Shown one piece after another: positions 1 through 13,600 of a stretch of 64,000 nucleotides of DNA. The DNA is taken from assembly GCF_000524195.1 (NCBI RefSeq), contig NW_020170466.1:236728-300727 (forward strand), in the 5' to 3' direction. Each line of letters begins with the position of its first letter. Positions within the stretch are counted from its first letter, which is position 1. The notes beneath the pieces were generated by a model, which was not told where the DNA came from, searched no databases, and was given only the letters and a program-made list of their open reading frames with translations. Source of the DNA: Echinococcus granulosus (taxonomy: Eukaryota; Platyhelminthes; Cestoda; Cyclophyllidea; Taeniidae). The translations under genes and the position numbers were made by a program.

Positions 1-2120
1 TCCTGTATTTGCTGAACTAATCTGAAAGCCTGTAAGCTATCTCATTTGCAATGTCATAGCTTGTGATATTTCAATTTTAGCCAAAAAATAGTCATTTTAA
101 AGTGTGTGGATTCTTCCCAAGACATCGGTCGACCCTACTCCCTACAGATGAAAAAATATTTCGTTGTGAAGCGTCTACAGTCTCACAAAACTTGGTAATT
201 TCTATTTTCTACCCATTTATCATTTCATGACTATTTCCTGACCTCTTTAGAATGATCCCGAAACTCGCACTGTTATTCACTCCCTCATGATTAGCCAATG
301 GCATTGTGTGCCAATGATCTCTGGTGTGGCTAAGGCCAGTTAAAAGAGGATCATACCCTGTCGGGGGAAAAGACGTCCATAGTATAGTCTTCGTCTTGCA
401 TAATGTTACATGGATTTGGCAATTCTACAGGATCCAGACTCATGCAGTCATAGAAACATCAGCTCATTTTATATTTGGCCCCATTTCATCATAATTAAAG
501 TGGGTGTCATAAATTAACCCAGAGACAATATTAATCCTTCTTTTCCTCTTTAGCGCAGTAAATGCCAAATTTATGTTTTTATATAAAGCGGCAAAAAGTA
601 ATCTAATAAATTGATATGAAGGAACCCAAGGTGAGAGAGAACCTAGGAAGTTTGTAGGGCTCCTGGATCAGCCATAACATAGGTTTCAGGGTGTAGACAC
701 TCTAGGCCAATGGACATGTGTCAGTCGATCGGATATGATGAGATCTTTTACTGCATTATTACCCAATTTCCGAATTCTCTTTATCCCTAAAGCTGGAAAT
801 TTTAGCCTGACTGCTTTGTGAGTCGAGGTTAACGCAGTTCCATAGTGGCAGAGGCGTGCCGCAAAATTTTCCACACGGCATTTGAAGACAGGATATTGCA
901 GTCATGCATCATGTGGGTGAGACAACAAATCTTTTTTATCAGCACCATTGGGGGCACTTCGTGAAAGTGCTTAAATAGGCTAGTAACAGGCCATTCTTTC
1001 ATCGAATATCTGATCTTCCGAAGCATGTACCACTTCCTCCCAGCAAGACTGCTCAATTCATGAGCTTTCACAAAAGAATTGTTTAACTTCTTAGGCTTAG
1101 CAAACTAAAGCCAACAAGTCAACTTCTGTGCACACATCTATTTTCCATTTTAAGAAACATCCAGCACTACAAAATCAGTCTGTAGAAAATTCCATCGTCC
1201 GTTTTAGCAAGATGAAACAAGCCCTCAACACCGTATTGCAAAACTCAACATAGAAATTTACCAAAATGTCGACTGGTAAATGGAGGCTGAATAGACCGCG
1301 CCTTTGTGAGGGTTTAAATAAACATCTACTTTAAGTACCATTCCCAATGGTCATCATGATCGTTGATTCACTTCATCCACAAATGTCATACACTCGTTTT
1401 TGGAGAAGGACGAAAGTTATTTGATCCCACCGTAAGTGGTATTTCGGATAGATTTTGATGAATGTAGAACTGCGTCCCTTCTGTGACGAGGATTTAATGG
1501 ACTGAATGGCTAGTCGATACTCGAGGGACATTAAATGCAATGCATAAATTAAAGTAGCTCCGTGTAGCTAGTACCCATCGTCTCTTCTCCCATGCCACTG
1601 CTCTTTTCATTGCCACCCAGCCATAGATGCGCGTTTTATTTTGGCTTTTAAAAATGGACTTTACGCTCGTGTCATTAGGCAAGTCTATAGGGAGCGCCTT
1701 CAACAACCAAATGACTCGTTACATGAGCTGGGTTGGGGTAAGTGGTGATTTGGATCCGAATAGCTGCCTGCAGTCCCTGAGGCCTCAATTTAATACTGAG
1801 ATGACGAAATTTTAGGATTTCTACATTTACCTTCACATACTTTGGGATTTAATAATTTAAGCTGATATAAAGGAATGACTGTCACTAATTTATAAAAGGA
1901 TTGAGGTGTTGACCCCACCTAGTGGCTGTGATAACAAGAAGGTGAATTAAACACGAAAATTCAGGTAGTAGTGTACGAGAAAAGTGCTACCTTGCTAGTG
2001 ATTAAATGTTTTTGTAATTGCGGGTTCATATAGTTTAGCTGTTGTTAGGAAAATGTATGAATCGCTGAAGGCGGCCCACTTGAATTACTTGCTTGATTTA
2101 AAGACCTCAGTATCACCTTT
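1..2120. other. Gene-free AT-rich sequence
   Basis: I see no coding region here. Open frames are 60-80 codons, have no splice-site context and carry no recognisable motif. The stretch runs into an assembly gap. Confidence 0.6.
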
Positions 2121-2220
2121 NNNNNNNNNNNNNNNNNNNNNNNNNNNNNNNNNNNNNNNNNNNNNNNNNNNNNNNNNNNNNNNNNNNNNNNNNNNNNNNN
2201 NNNNNNNNNNNNNNNNNNNN
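2121..2220. other. Assembly gap (100 N)
   Basis: Exactly 100 unknown bases, the usual placeholder for a scaffold gap of unknown size. Open frames that run through it are artefacts of the N run. Confidence 0.99.
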
Positions 2221-5200
2221 TTGCCATCCACTTTACATCTCGTGTGCTTCAGCTTGCTTCCTAAGCACAATCAGATGTTTCACTTACCTTCAAAAACAAA
2301 CTACCTTTCACTCGGATGGACTACAGGTAAGTGTATTAGGCATGGTAAAATATTCTTGTAAGAAGATCATTTTTCCTAAAAGAAGGCATAGTTTAGGCAG
2401 GCTTTGTTAAGTTTTACACCAAAATATGTGGCAATAGAAGGCATTATAGCCACACTACTTTCTGCATTATAAAACGTCTAGCAGGCCTCATCCTATATTT
2501 AAACCTATATTATTACGTTTGGTTATGTTAATATAAAAGGCGCGTGCATTTTAAATCCTAAGATCTAATCACTCAAAAGGCTTTAAAACTCATAGAATGG
2601 GTGTTTTATCAGCTATCTATTAACTAGATGCCAAATGAGCGAAATGTGGAGTTAGAAAGCATAAGATTAGCCACCCTCTTATGCTTACTTTCTCACCGTC
2701 TACCTTACCTGACATCGTTTAATATCGGCCGAGAAGGTAAGAACAATCTACTGGGTGACAAGGAACCTAGCACGGGACTATAACTTTCCTTTTTCTCGTT
2801 TGAACTTCTCACTAGTAAAGCGCAAATCATCGTGGATTATCCTATGTGAAATGAACCGTCATTAGACCTTGGTAATTGGAAGGAAAGTTTTTGGTGTATA
2901 ATTTTGTAGTGTAGCTGAGATCTTAGCTGTGATGGATAGGCCTTCAACAAGGTATTAAGTTCTCACGAATGCCTAGATCGACTGTTCACTGCGCAAATCA
3001 CTAAGTTTGTTCTTGCAGATGATACTGCCACGCAATATGATACTATTTTTTGTCCTTTCGTCACACTATATCCGAAGGCCTGCATAGGTATCCGGAGTCT
3101 TGACGTCCTCTGTTCACAGGCCACTTGAGCCATTTGAACCCTCGGCTGCAAAGACTCAATACCACTGGAGTATGCCATTTGGATGAACAATGTCTGGACC
3201 GACTCGCCCCAGTCCTATGTTGAAATGAGCACTCGTGCCACTTTACCTGGTTTCATAGATCAGGCCTTCAGTAAAGGGAACGCCAATTTAGTGTAGTTAT
3301 AACTCTCTCCCAAATAAAGGGCCAATTAAGGAATTTCCTTCCCGTATTCGTCTTGTCTTCATTCCCCCTTCCTACGTAAACATTATATTAGTAGCATTCA
3401 AGGATCTAAGGCATCCCCATATTTAGATAAAACTCATCATTCACGAGTAATATCTCCCCAAGTTTCTGTGGGTTGTATAGAACCACAAACAGAGGATGAA
3501 ACCACATCGTTCCAGATCCCAATCGAAGTATTCAACTAGTAGGAACACTTTAAACAGGTCATCACTCCCTGTATGCGTCCTCTAGTGGTGGTCCCGTTCC
3601 ACCCTTGGGACCGATTAACAGATCCACCTACTTCATGTTATAGTGACCAATCAGAGGGCAAGCGAGCGAGAGAACGGTCTACGAAATCTTTTAAATGCTT
3701 TTCATTAGCCTGTGAAAGAGGGATCTTGGAAATTCGAAAATAAAGACGCTTTCATATGGTATTTTATGAATTATCTCCATCCTCATATTGAAACCCTTAA
3801 AAAAGTGTGTTTTAGATTTTTCTTCGATGCGACTTTTTAAGTTCTCGATTGCCTTCACAGAGGGTGTCGTCTTTGCTTAATTACCAACTAATCTATTTTA
3901 CCACTAACTGGTTTAAAAATGCCTTTCAAGAAATGGGAAGGCGTCTAGCATCCTTCTTCAGGCATTCATATGTCATTAAAGGAAAAATCCTAAAAAAAAT
4001 TTTGCCTTAAGTTATAAATGCGAAAGACAGAAGGAACATTAACGTAGACATTCGTGCCACCAACGTGGTAGCTAATCTGTGGAGCACTTAAAAAGGCGCT
4101 TTTAAGCAGATTTTGTCTGCCATGTAATTATATTACCACATGCAAATGTTCTACACTTTTGGAAATCCCATTTAAACACACGCTTCACCTGTAATCACTA
4201 ATTTGCACGTCTAATCCAATGATCTTTTAAACTGGATTTAAAGTGACCTTTGCTTTCTTGGCTGGTTTTTCTACTTGGAATCAAGGAAGTAAACAAAAAG
4301 GAGGAGAAGAATTTATGGGGTAGTCGGGGAATCTCATTGCCATGACTTTTTAAAGGATTTGAGCATGATAGTCGCCAATTTCTGCTCCCCTTGTAATGCC
4401 ACTTGAGCCAACCTGATACTAGTGATTATCCACCCAGCCGCCAAAACTGTTATAGTTGGCATGCAATTATTTTATTAGCGTTAAAAGAGAGTGGAATATA
4501 CGGTAGCCAATTGCAAGACTTAGAGGTGACTCGAAAAATGTTGACACAGAATGGTAGATGAAGCACGCCAAAGACGAGTGACTCTGGAACAGCTGGTGGA
4601 CACCCTCATCATTTGAGAAGGCAATTTGTGGAAGCTGGACACATGAGTGCCACAAGGCAAATATGTCAACTACGGACCACAGATATTAATCGTTAAGGCT
4701 TGCCAGTTTGCAGTTGATGGTTAAAAATTGCTTGCAAACAAAAAAGCTACCGATTGCTTTAGGGCGATGATATACCTCAGTACTGCACACTTCTAAGAGA
4801 CGCGCCACGTGAACCCTGAAAGATTCTATTTCCTTTAAATATAAGTCGGTGGCAAACTGGAGTCGCAATACTTCACAAGGAACAGTCGTTTGAGATCTCA
4901 AGACATGCAAAACCCCTCTTCCTTTTATTCATATTCAGTCAGAACGTGTCAAAACTTTTTTGGACAAGGCCACACTTCTTCAATGGAGATAACTGGGTCC
5001 ACGTTAAGGATGCCATGTCAGGTTCCTAAAATTTAGCTTTTTATTTCCCCTAATGTTCGAAAATCCTAAAAGGCCTCGAAATTTGCAGTCTTATACCCTT
5101 TCCTGAGATTGGTCAACATCACTTACAGTTAGACGTTATTTATGCTAGTAGCCGCTATAACTGCGGGAGAACAGGACTGCTCCATTCCTCCAATATCCAC

Positions 5201-5749
5201 ATTCGCAAACACGCGGTACACCCAGCTTACTCGTACTCATCTGTGTTGAAATCGTAGCCTCTTCTGCCGCCTTTGAGTTGATTAATCGACGGGAGCCGAT
5301 CTCACACACATGCGTCGGCTTGCCTTAATATTACAGACGACTTATCGCAGAAGCCCTCATTGTTTTAGGACATAGCCATCGAGGCGGGAGTGAAGGATGA
5401 TAGAATGGATTCACGCCTTATGTAGAAGGTAAACTGCGGACTGTTCTTGCCGCGAATTTAAGGGAAACCCCTTATCACAGGACAAGTGAAGCTAAAAGAC
5501 GGATCGCATTCTGTAGCGTGCATCCTTCAAGCTCCAGTCACTTTCGATCCTAAGGAAAACCGCCTTAAATTAGGCCGTGGCGGTTTGTGAGATTACCAGT
5601 GGGTCACCACATAGTTAACAGCCTTTCTGGTGTGAGTCGTGGCTTATTTATTTCTCCCAGCTGACGTCAAACCTTCGTGCTGTTCAGATCTGGTACTATG
5701 CCAATGAAATTACAACAGCTGTTTGTTTGAATCAGATTTTGCTAGCTGC
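2221..5749. other. Gene-free sequence
   Basis: No exon with matching splice sites, no RNA gene and no clear repeat is visible. The few open frames of 60-75 codons have no recognisable content. Confidence 0.55.
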
Positions 5750-6140
5750 TGTTGCTGACCCCATCTTGTTGGAGATGTCTATAACCCCAGAATAACGTAA
5801 ATTCTAATATTCTAAAATGATCCGTTTTCTTGATTTCGCCTCTTCCTTGCTCCCTCCTAAATGGCTGGGACCAGGATTAGAAATACTTTAAAGCGCAGAT
5901 CTATTAAGGTCAAAGCCAGTCCACTATTAGAGGCACACGTGACTAGGAGGTGCCAGTGACCCATATAGCCAGCTGTCTTATCCACACACAGATACCACAT
6001 CCCTGCGCCTACCTGTACACGTGGATTAATAAAGACGGCCACTCTGGAGGCTTCGTCGATTGTCTATGTGGTCGAGAGCCAAGTTGGGTCAAGGCCAGTA
6101 GGTCATACGATTGGCGGCACAGGTTGTAGCACGTCTCGAA
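5750..6140 (+). repeat. Dispersed repeat A, copy 1
   Basis: This stretch aligns by eye, in the same orientation, with 32275-32680. Shared landmarks, in order, are GGAGATGTC near 5770, TTAAGGTCAA near 5910, and AATAAAGACGGCCACTCTGG near 6030 (AATAAAGGCGGCCACTCTGA in the partner), followed by a GCGATTGG-like block. The copies differ by many substitutions and small indels, so the repeat is old. On the minus strand this copy is open for about 60 codons and starts with the peptide VAVFINPRVQVGAG; copy 2 keeps the AFIN part before a stop. It may be a decayed coding fragment or a transposon remnant; the source is unknown. Confidence 0.6.
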
Positions 6141-8629
6141 TCATCCATGATTGTAAAGTATACTTTAACCTTCTGATGGCTGAAAGCATGAAAGCAACAT
6201 CAAGACAATGTAGAAGAGTTTACGTAAAAGCATACCAATCCGACAAGTTGTCATATGCCTAAGATGACTATACGAAACCGCAAATCACGTATACACAACT
6301 GACCACATCCGTAATCTCGGATCCTGTCGAGTGCCTAACCAAAACATGCGAATATCTTTATTCGTCAAGACGTATGAGCAAATTGAGGAATAAAATATGT
6401 GCAGGTGACTGCAAGCACACTCCCAAAAATGCAGAATTGCCATATTCTTACGCATTTGAGACACGTTGACTGACCTTGGCTTTGCTAGTCTTTCTGTTTG
6501 ATCAGAAGAATCGAGGGATAACGCGAGTTGGCAAGAGAAAGTACTGCATTTTAACTAAATCATTTTCGCAACTGGTATTAAAGTTACATAAACTGTTCTC
6601 GAGGACCCTCTGCCCTCGATAGTATCAATTCGGTTGTGTAAATGTGTTAGAAGTAGGCCGCAGTAACGTGCGTTCAGAAAAGCTCCTTTAAATCTGGCAT
6701 AAATTGAGGATTTTATGCTCCAGGCAAGGAGAAAACGCTTTATTTCACCTATCTTTGGACAGAAAATACAGCAATCGCATCTCTCATGCCTCCAAGCCTT
6801 GGCCATGAGCTGGGAGTGAGGTTGGGTGAATGGATGGTAAGTAGGGTGGAGGGAGGAAGAAACTGCTCCATTTCTCTGGCAAGTGATTACCATATTTTAT
6901 TTAACATTCTACCATATGAGAAGTGGATTAGACACATGAGAAATAAGAAGACGAGGTGACAAGACCAGGGGATTCCTGCACCTGGATACCAGTAACGCTT
7001 AAATTAGAAGAAGGAAAGGGGGAGAAATACGTAAAAACACCTCGTTTTGAATAGCTATCAGGACAAATTTTCCCTTTATCCATCTTTTTGACAATAATTT
7101 ACTTTTCTACTTCTGCTTGAAAGTGAAGATGGACCGATTTTGAACCGAAATGTCAAACGTCCTAATTTTACTGATGAATCTACGAAGTTCACTTGGCGAC
7201 TCCTTTACGGTTTTGCAAAAAACATATTAGCGGAACATATGTGTGGCACTGCGAATTCCCCAGTTTGACCCGAATTGACAAATGTGTGACATCAATTTCT
7301 CTGCATTTTGCAGTTACCGATCGTAGCAAAATGTGTGTGGCGCCAGAAGATGGGCTGATTTAAAACAGAATGTGCCTCCACTTATACCAGCATTCGCGTA
7401 CTTCTTCTTGAGGTTGGACTTGACAAATCAGAAAATAAGCGAAGTAGTTTTTGTTTTATCCACGAAAAGGTTTTAATGCTTTGCAAATAAATTAGGAAAT
7501 ATTGAATGCTGGCCAATGTGTGGGTGAAGGCCAACAAACTTTAACCCTCTTCAAAGTGTCCTCTCTAAGGAATAGGAGTAAGAGACCAATGAGGAAAGAG
7601 GGAAATAGGAAAAAAAACACTGTTTCCGTTTATTTCCGCAGCCCTGAGTTAATGTCCCACCCACTCACTGGAATGATGAAACAGTTTTCACGCCCACGCT
7701 TATGAGTCGTTTACTCACCAATAACTCGTCCAACTTGTTTTCTTAAGGTCTGCACTCCTTTTGAAACAAATTGAGCGCTTTTAGACGCCAAGTTGGATAC
7801 AAATTTTAAAGAGATGCACACTTCCTGGGAGATGTCGAATACCTACCTTCAAAGTACATGGAAGATAGGCCAGGTATGCCATACTGCTTGTCACTTCAAA
7901 AGTCGTCCCTGCCCAAAAGCGAGTTCATCATTTAACATCGTGTCTTGAAGGTTTGCCACATAGTTGCTTTTCCAATTGCCCTTATATTACTGAACAATAA
8001 ACTAAACTTGAGTTGTCACGAGTATTTCCAGACTTATTCATCCCCAAATGACGCTGTCGTATCAATCATGCTTGATTATTTCCAAAATCTATATCATTTT
8101 GGCGACGTTCGACGTGAAATCACTAAAACTGATAGTAACAAATAAGGCTGTTACTGAACTCTACTTATAAGCGCAAAAGTAGTGTTCGAAAATCCTGCCA
8201 ACATTTGATTTGTCTGTGCTACGTAGATAAATGACTAAACATTGTCAAAACATCAAATTTAGAAGTCAGTGACTTTTTTTCAAAAAATTACTAAAAACCA
8301 ATGAATTTGCCTATAGCGTTATTAGGAGGGGATTCAAACGATCGGCACTCTATCAATTTCCTCTTGGCACAGGGCTCTTCACCTCTCGTCACATCATCTT
8401 TCCTCTCAGTTTTATAATACACAATCATCTTGCACGAAAAAGGTTCCAAAATTGAATAAATAGGAAGAGAAAGAGGCGGAAGAAGGAGGAGAAGGGAGGA
8501 GGGAGTGGTATAGCTATTAACTTACATGGAAAAGGTGAAGATGTGTAGATAGGTTTCACTGGTTTGAGCGTAAAAATAGCAAGCATTGTTGCTGCAACGA
8601 TGGTCTGCTTAAAAGCGGCTACACATGCG
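6141..8629. other. Gene-free sequence with a purine tract
   Basis: No supported gene. The longest open frame (minus strand, 6555-6893, 112 codons) has no motif I recognise and no convincing start or splice context. A purine-rich run of AGG/GAAG units lies at about 8463-8512. Confidence 0.5.
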
Positions 8630-8726
8630 TACAAGAACCCACGCACACACATACACGCTTCCGCATCCCACGCCGGTTACTTTTCTATAGGGCAAAATAC
8701 ATTAGCTTATTGCATATGTTATTTGA
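8630..8726 (+). repeat. Local repeat F, copy 1
   Basis: A CA/CG-rich tract is followed by GGTTACTTTTC and CAAAATACATTAGCT. The same order (CA/CG tract, TGTTACTTTTC, CAAAATGTATTAGCT) occurs at 9377-9462, about 750 bases on, in the same orientation. In one plus frame the peptides are HAGYFSIGQNTLAY and HTCYFSAQQNVLAS, so the match is more than shared simple sequence. Confidence 0.5.
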
Positions 8727-9376
8727 ATGTACATTTTGGGGAAAAAGTGTTCGGTTAGCACAGCTCGTGACAGATTTCCATGACTCTGTACCCATTCCCG
8801 TTAAGTTATGCCGATGGGCATGCTTTTACCGAATCAGAGAGGAAGGGATTTCAGAGAAATCCTCTGCACTGATGACACTGCTGGCGGACTCCCCTTATTC
8901 AAAGATTGCATGAGCATTGAAGAGTAACTCAAAATCACAAAATTTAACCTTTGCCTTAAAACCAAACGCCGAAGAATACCTCAAATCCTCCTTACTCCAG
9001 ATCAGAATGTGTTTTCGGCCACAATAGATGCCGGCATTTTCTCTGACACCGACCCAGAACAATGCTGAGACACCTTATCCCAACTCGTCATTGACTAGAA
9101 TGAGCAGGTCTTTGACAGAAACTTCTTCCCTCGCTACCAAAAAACGGCGACGGATGATGAGGAGTGGGCAAGGAATCGCTAATATCTAGTAGAATGGTCC
9201 TTTCTTGGCTCGCCTCCGAAGAGGGTTGTTGGATGGATAACCGTCTAAATGAGAAGGATTTCGACGACTCATTACAACAGAGAAGTTCTCGGCATAAAGA
9301 CGAAGTGCCTCTGTCAGCTGGTGAAGTTCGCAACCAAGAAGCGTCAGGTGCTGCAAACGATCCCACGTTACAGTAT

Positions 9377-9462
9377 TCCCAACAAACGCACGCGCGCACA
9401 CACGTCCGCGCCTCACACCTGTTACTTTTCGGCCCAACAAAATGTATTAGCTAGTATGGAAA
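9377..9462 (+). repeat. Local repeat F, copy 2
   Basis: Second copy of the unit at 8630-8726, direct orientation, diverged. It begins in a run of alternating CG/CA dinucleotides and ends near ATTAGCTAGTATGG. Confidence 0.5.
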
Positions 9463-9837
9463 TAAGAAAATAATTTATTAAGTAAATACATCTGTGCAAC
9501 GCTAGCCAATCATTTTTTCTCACGATCAGCTGACCAATCATTGAGTTGGCAGCAAATAAAATCAATACTTGATGTGATGGGAGTTGACTTAAAGACTTTT
9601 AAATGCCAAAACAATCGACTTGACATTAAAAATTTACTTAAAACAAAGTAGTTATCTTAAAATATCACAATTTGGAGAAAAATGGATGTGATAGTAAAAT
9701 GACTGAAAATTTTTTTAATAATTTTGTTTATTTCTGATTTTTTCTTTGAAAAAAACATTTATGGACATGTATTGACTCAAACTACGTAGGTTGTGTAGCA
9801 GTTTGATTTGATTTATATTTTTGTCTCCACGTTTAAG

Positions 9838-10610
9838 TCCGCGGGCGCGTCAGTTGCCGCGGATTGCACATCCGCTCCGCGGCATAGCCTTCAGGCCATG
9901 CGGATGGCTTCTTAGCCCCTCTTGTATGCTAGCAATGCATCCTCCACTATGCAAATTTGGCTTGCCACGTCTCTAGAGAAGTGAGCTCAAAGCAAAAGTA
10001 CATCTCCCTTGGATTTCTCCGGCTGAATGCCTTACGCTTTGACGTGAGTGAGGGAGCCCATCTGCAGCGAGTGGGTGAACCTGTGAAGACTCTTAACAGA
10101 AACCTGTCCTTAGGAGTTGTCCCAATACCAGGTTCTGCATAGTGGCTATTGGCATTATAGTAACACCACACTTTGACCGCTTCAAAAAGTTTACCACGGA
10201 GCCATTTGTTTTGCCGCCTCCACGCCTCTACTGCCTGAATGGAACCCATTGAAATGGCCTGGTGACGCTGAACGGCGAACAAAGTAGCAAGGAGTTGATG
10301 TGCAAAATTAGCCCCATAACACTCTTTTAAACCTTGTCTTTTGTTAACTGACTTTGCCTTTTGGCCAACATCCTTGTGGCCGCCGATTGCCCTCATTAAG
10401 GGACATCGTCCGGTATTGAGCATTTCCCCTTCCCTAATAGAGACCACACATTGGGGGAAAACTCCGGATGTTGCAGGACTGCCGAGATTCTTCAGTGACA
10501 TTGGGATAAAATTTCCTCTCGTGCAGGAAGAGCCAAGGACCGGAGTTTCTAGTTGGCGGAAATTATTTATACGTCACCGTCTATTTTTGATGGCTGAAGT
10601 GGGCAATTGA
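9838..10610 (-). other. GC-richer island with a 184-codon open frame
   Basis: The composition rises clearly above that of the flanks, starting with a CCGCGG-rich segment at 9839-9885. The minus strand is open for 184 codons (10501 to 9947), the longest uninterrupted frame in the first 26 kb. I do not recognise the product: it contains Arg/Lys/Trp-rich segments such as EAWRRQNKWLRGK, but no signal peptide, membrane segment or known motif. The plus strand is also partly open. The downstream edge overlaps repeat B (9870-9950). It could be an exon of an unrecognised gene, a decayed transposon, or a chance frame favoured by GC content. Confidence 0.25.
9870..9950 (+). repeat. Dispersed repeat B, copy 1
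   Basis: The pattern GGCATAGCCTTC, then CAGCCCCT-like, then TGTATGCTAGCAATGCATC also occurs at 30400-30490 (GGCATGGCTTTC, CAGCCCTTCTGTATG, TTAGTAGTGCATC), in the same orientation. In one minus frame the two read VEDALLAYKRG and AKDALLTYRRAD, a possible coding remnant. A weaker relative may lie near 10725-10775. Confidence 0.45.
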
Positions 10611-13600
10611 TTAAGAAAAGCGAAGAGAAAGATGCTCAAAATGTGAGAGGAACTGTGAGACCATGTGACACATTGTTTACCTTTACACTGAAAAAAGCAG
10701 ACACTTTGGCATCTGCAGGTTGCTCTCCCGCTCTGCAGCATAGCTTTCCGGCTAGGTTAGCTAGTAGTATGTTCTCCCAGACTGCTTTGGGTTATTTCAT
10801 CTTCAACTAAAACTCGGTAGCTTTATTGGTGACAGCCAAATTTGACGTATTTCCAGGTATTTCGCCAACGAAAGAGGCCATTCCTCTAGAGGTTATTTAA
10901 TCCCGAAACTTAAATATTACAGCTAATTGCCTCCCGTCTCCATAATGATCCAAACACAAACTAACTAAGCGAAGTCTTTATCAAAAGATACTTTTTTATC
11001 CATAAATACTTTTCGATAATGCGTGAATTCACAAATGTAGTTAATTCGGTAGGAGAAACACCTTGTTTTATTTTACGTATATTCAAAAAAAACTGCAAAT
11101 CCTATTTTATTATTTTAGAAAATGGAGCACTTGGATAATTATTTACTACGCTGGCGATAATCATCTACCCTGTCTAGCAGGGAATGCAAACTGCGCCACT
11201 ATTAACGACGACGCGTTGTTTTAATTAGCTGTGCATTTAAGCAACATTTAAATGAGGCACTTTTCCCCTTTTTATATGAGTTACTCCCAACTCCTAGTTA
11301 CGCTTCCCACAATTTTGCTGCAACCGATGGTTTATTAGATTGCTACAGTGGGGGAGGGAGAATGAAAAAATTGCATGTTCATTGAATACAAGGCATGGAA
11401 TTGCTGCTTTTTGCGCTCTATGGAAAAAACCACTTTGTTAGGAAGAAATTCTCCTTAGCTGGCAGACAAATGTCCTTTATACACCTTTCGCGCGATTTTT
11501 TCTTACACGTCCTTCCAAATTTGTCGAATTTTAGTTGATTATGTGAGAGGTGCTTAAAGCTTTACCTGACACACTTTGATCTGTAGAATGATGTGTTCTT
11601 ATCATTCTATTTCCTTGTGAGATTTACTCTCCTTCCTACTTGCCCTCACCCCATAATCTCACGTACAGATTTGACAAGCTTTCCAATATTTCAAATTCGA
11701 CCCATCAGGGGAAGCGAAACTCTTTTTACTTTTGTTTTTTCTTCGATGAGATCTATGCAGAGATACTTGCTTTTTTCCCCTTATTAGTGAGGCAAAAACA
11801 AGACCACCCCTATTGGGCGTGCGAGTTTTATTTAAAAAAAGGAGATAAATCTTTTGGCGGTAGAAATGACTATTTATAAACTGTCATAACATGGCACTAT
11901 CGTCTCTAAACCGCTGAGCACTGGCAATATGCATATCAAGAAACCATGCACAATGATTTTATTTTCTATTTTTTGTTCCCTCCTCCAGCCTTCACTTATA
12001 ATTAACAAATAACGCCCAATTGGTTGCCTCTCCCCATTATTCCCAGAATTGCATGAGATGTAGAAGTTAACAACAACAATAAAGAAAGTTGCCTGCGGTA
12101 GCAATTTATTACTTTTACTTGGCCCTACTGTAAAATACGGAAAATTTTTCTCACTACATCTTTCTTCATAGTTTAATTATTCTTCCCTATTTTTCGTTGA
12201 TGCAACATAAAATAAAGATAAAATTCGTTATCGAGTAAATTGGGCTTTGTAATTGGTAGGCACCTAAGGCCAACCTATTCATTTTTTATCCCTTCCGAGC
12301 CGTATGTTTGGAAAGTGTTCAACTGAATTTAGAGGAAATTGTCGCCAGCATTAATTTCATTGGTTGGTGTGGGGTGATCGATCGTGTGTAGCCAAATAAT
12401 CAATTTTTCCTCTTACGCCAATTGGATGAGAAGAAGGGCAAACGAACACTACTAAAGTGCTTTTATGCAAGATTTTGACAGTAAAATTTCATCAAAATTT
12501 TTATTTGACAGCCATAAACCTTTAGATGAATATCAGCCCATCGAAATTTATTAACTACATTGTAGCGAACTTAATACCGCAATCGCACATGAATCAAAAT
12601 TTGGCGATACTTCGAAAATGTGCCATTTCTGTTTTCACTTGAATTTATGGAACAGAAAATAAAAATCTTTCCACTCGACTTTTTGTTAGAACAAACTTAG
12701 TAAATGCCGATTTTTCAGAGGTCATTACTGTGTCGGGTTATTGTACAAAGATCGTAACTAGCTTATTTTAAGCAAGACATTTCTAACTCCCCATCAGAAT
12801 CAAATGTTTCAATGTAGTCAACTGTAGATTTACGCCTATTTCTTCCATGTAAAGGTCAATCGAAGGAAAAGAGGACAATTTTCTGGTGTTGTTTGCAGGA
12901 GCTGAGATTTGTGTGTGAGTGGGGTTCGGATCCTTTCCAGCTGTCAACCAGAAAATTAATGAAAAAAGACTTTGATACAGGTGTCCGTTGCCTACATGCC
13001 TGAGTATGTCATGCCTATTTATAACTCTTTGACCTTGACCTTACGGTGAGTAAGAGCCCATTTAGAGTGTATTTAAACCTGATCTCAGTTAATGAGAATG
13101 GGATAAGCATGAGCAAGATATCTTTAATATTTGAGAAGGCGACGCGGAAATGGACCCTTCTAAGAAAGATAACAGGGCTCCTTTTTCGTAATTGTGGGCG
13201 ATAATGTGAAGCGAGACTCATCGGTCTCCGCTTCCCTTTTCCTAGCGCTCTTAGACAAGCCTGGTTGATTCACTTGGGCCATATTTATTAAAGGCGACAA
13301 GATGGGGAGAAAAAATACAATGTTCAAGAAGGAGGGGAGCTGCGGTCACTAGGTACGGGAGAGGATGATGCGATCACGAAATTCGAATTTTCTGCTTGCC
13401 TCCTCCATGAAAGGTACATTAAAACAACGTAAGTATTACAATAATATTTTTTTCAAAGAGTAAGGAGCGTATGCAGCGGGTGAGGCTGTAAAATTACATC
13501 GTGTAACTACCCTGTAAAAATAAACCCTCTTTCGCAGAAGTTGCTACTTCCGCTCCGTCAGGAGAATAAAGCTTTTTTCGCCATCTTCAACAGGTCCGGG

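Noticed and set aside
2045..2361. Open frames running through the N gap
   Set aside because: They are open only because unknown bases contain no stops.
12915..12940. GGTTCGGATCC-like box B of a tRNA gene
   Set aside because: No matching A box, acceptor stem or anticodon arm could be folded around it.
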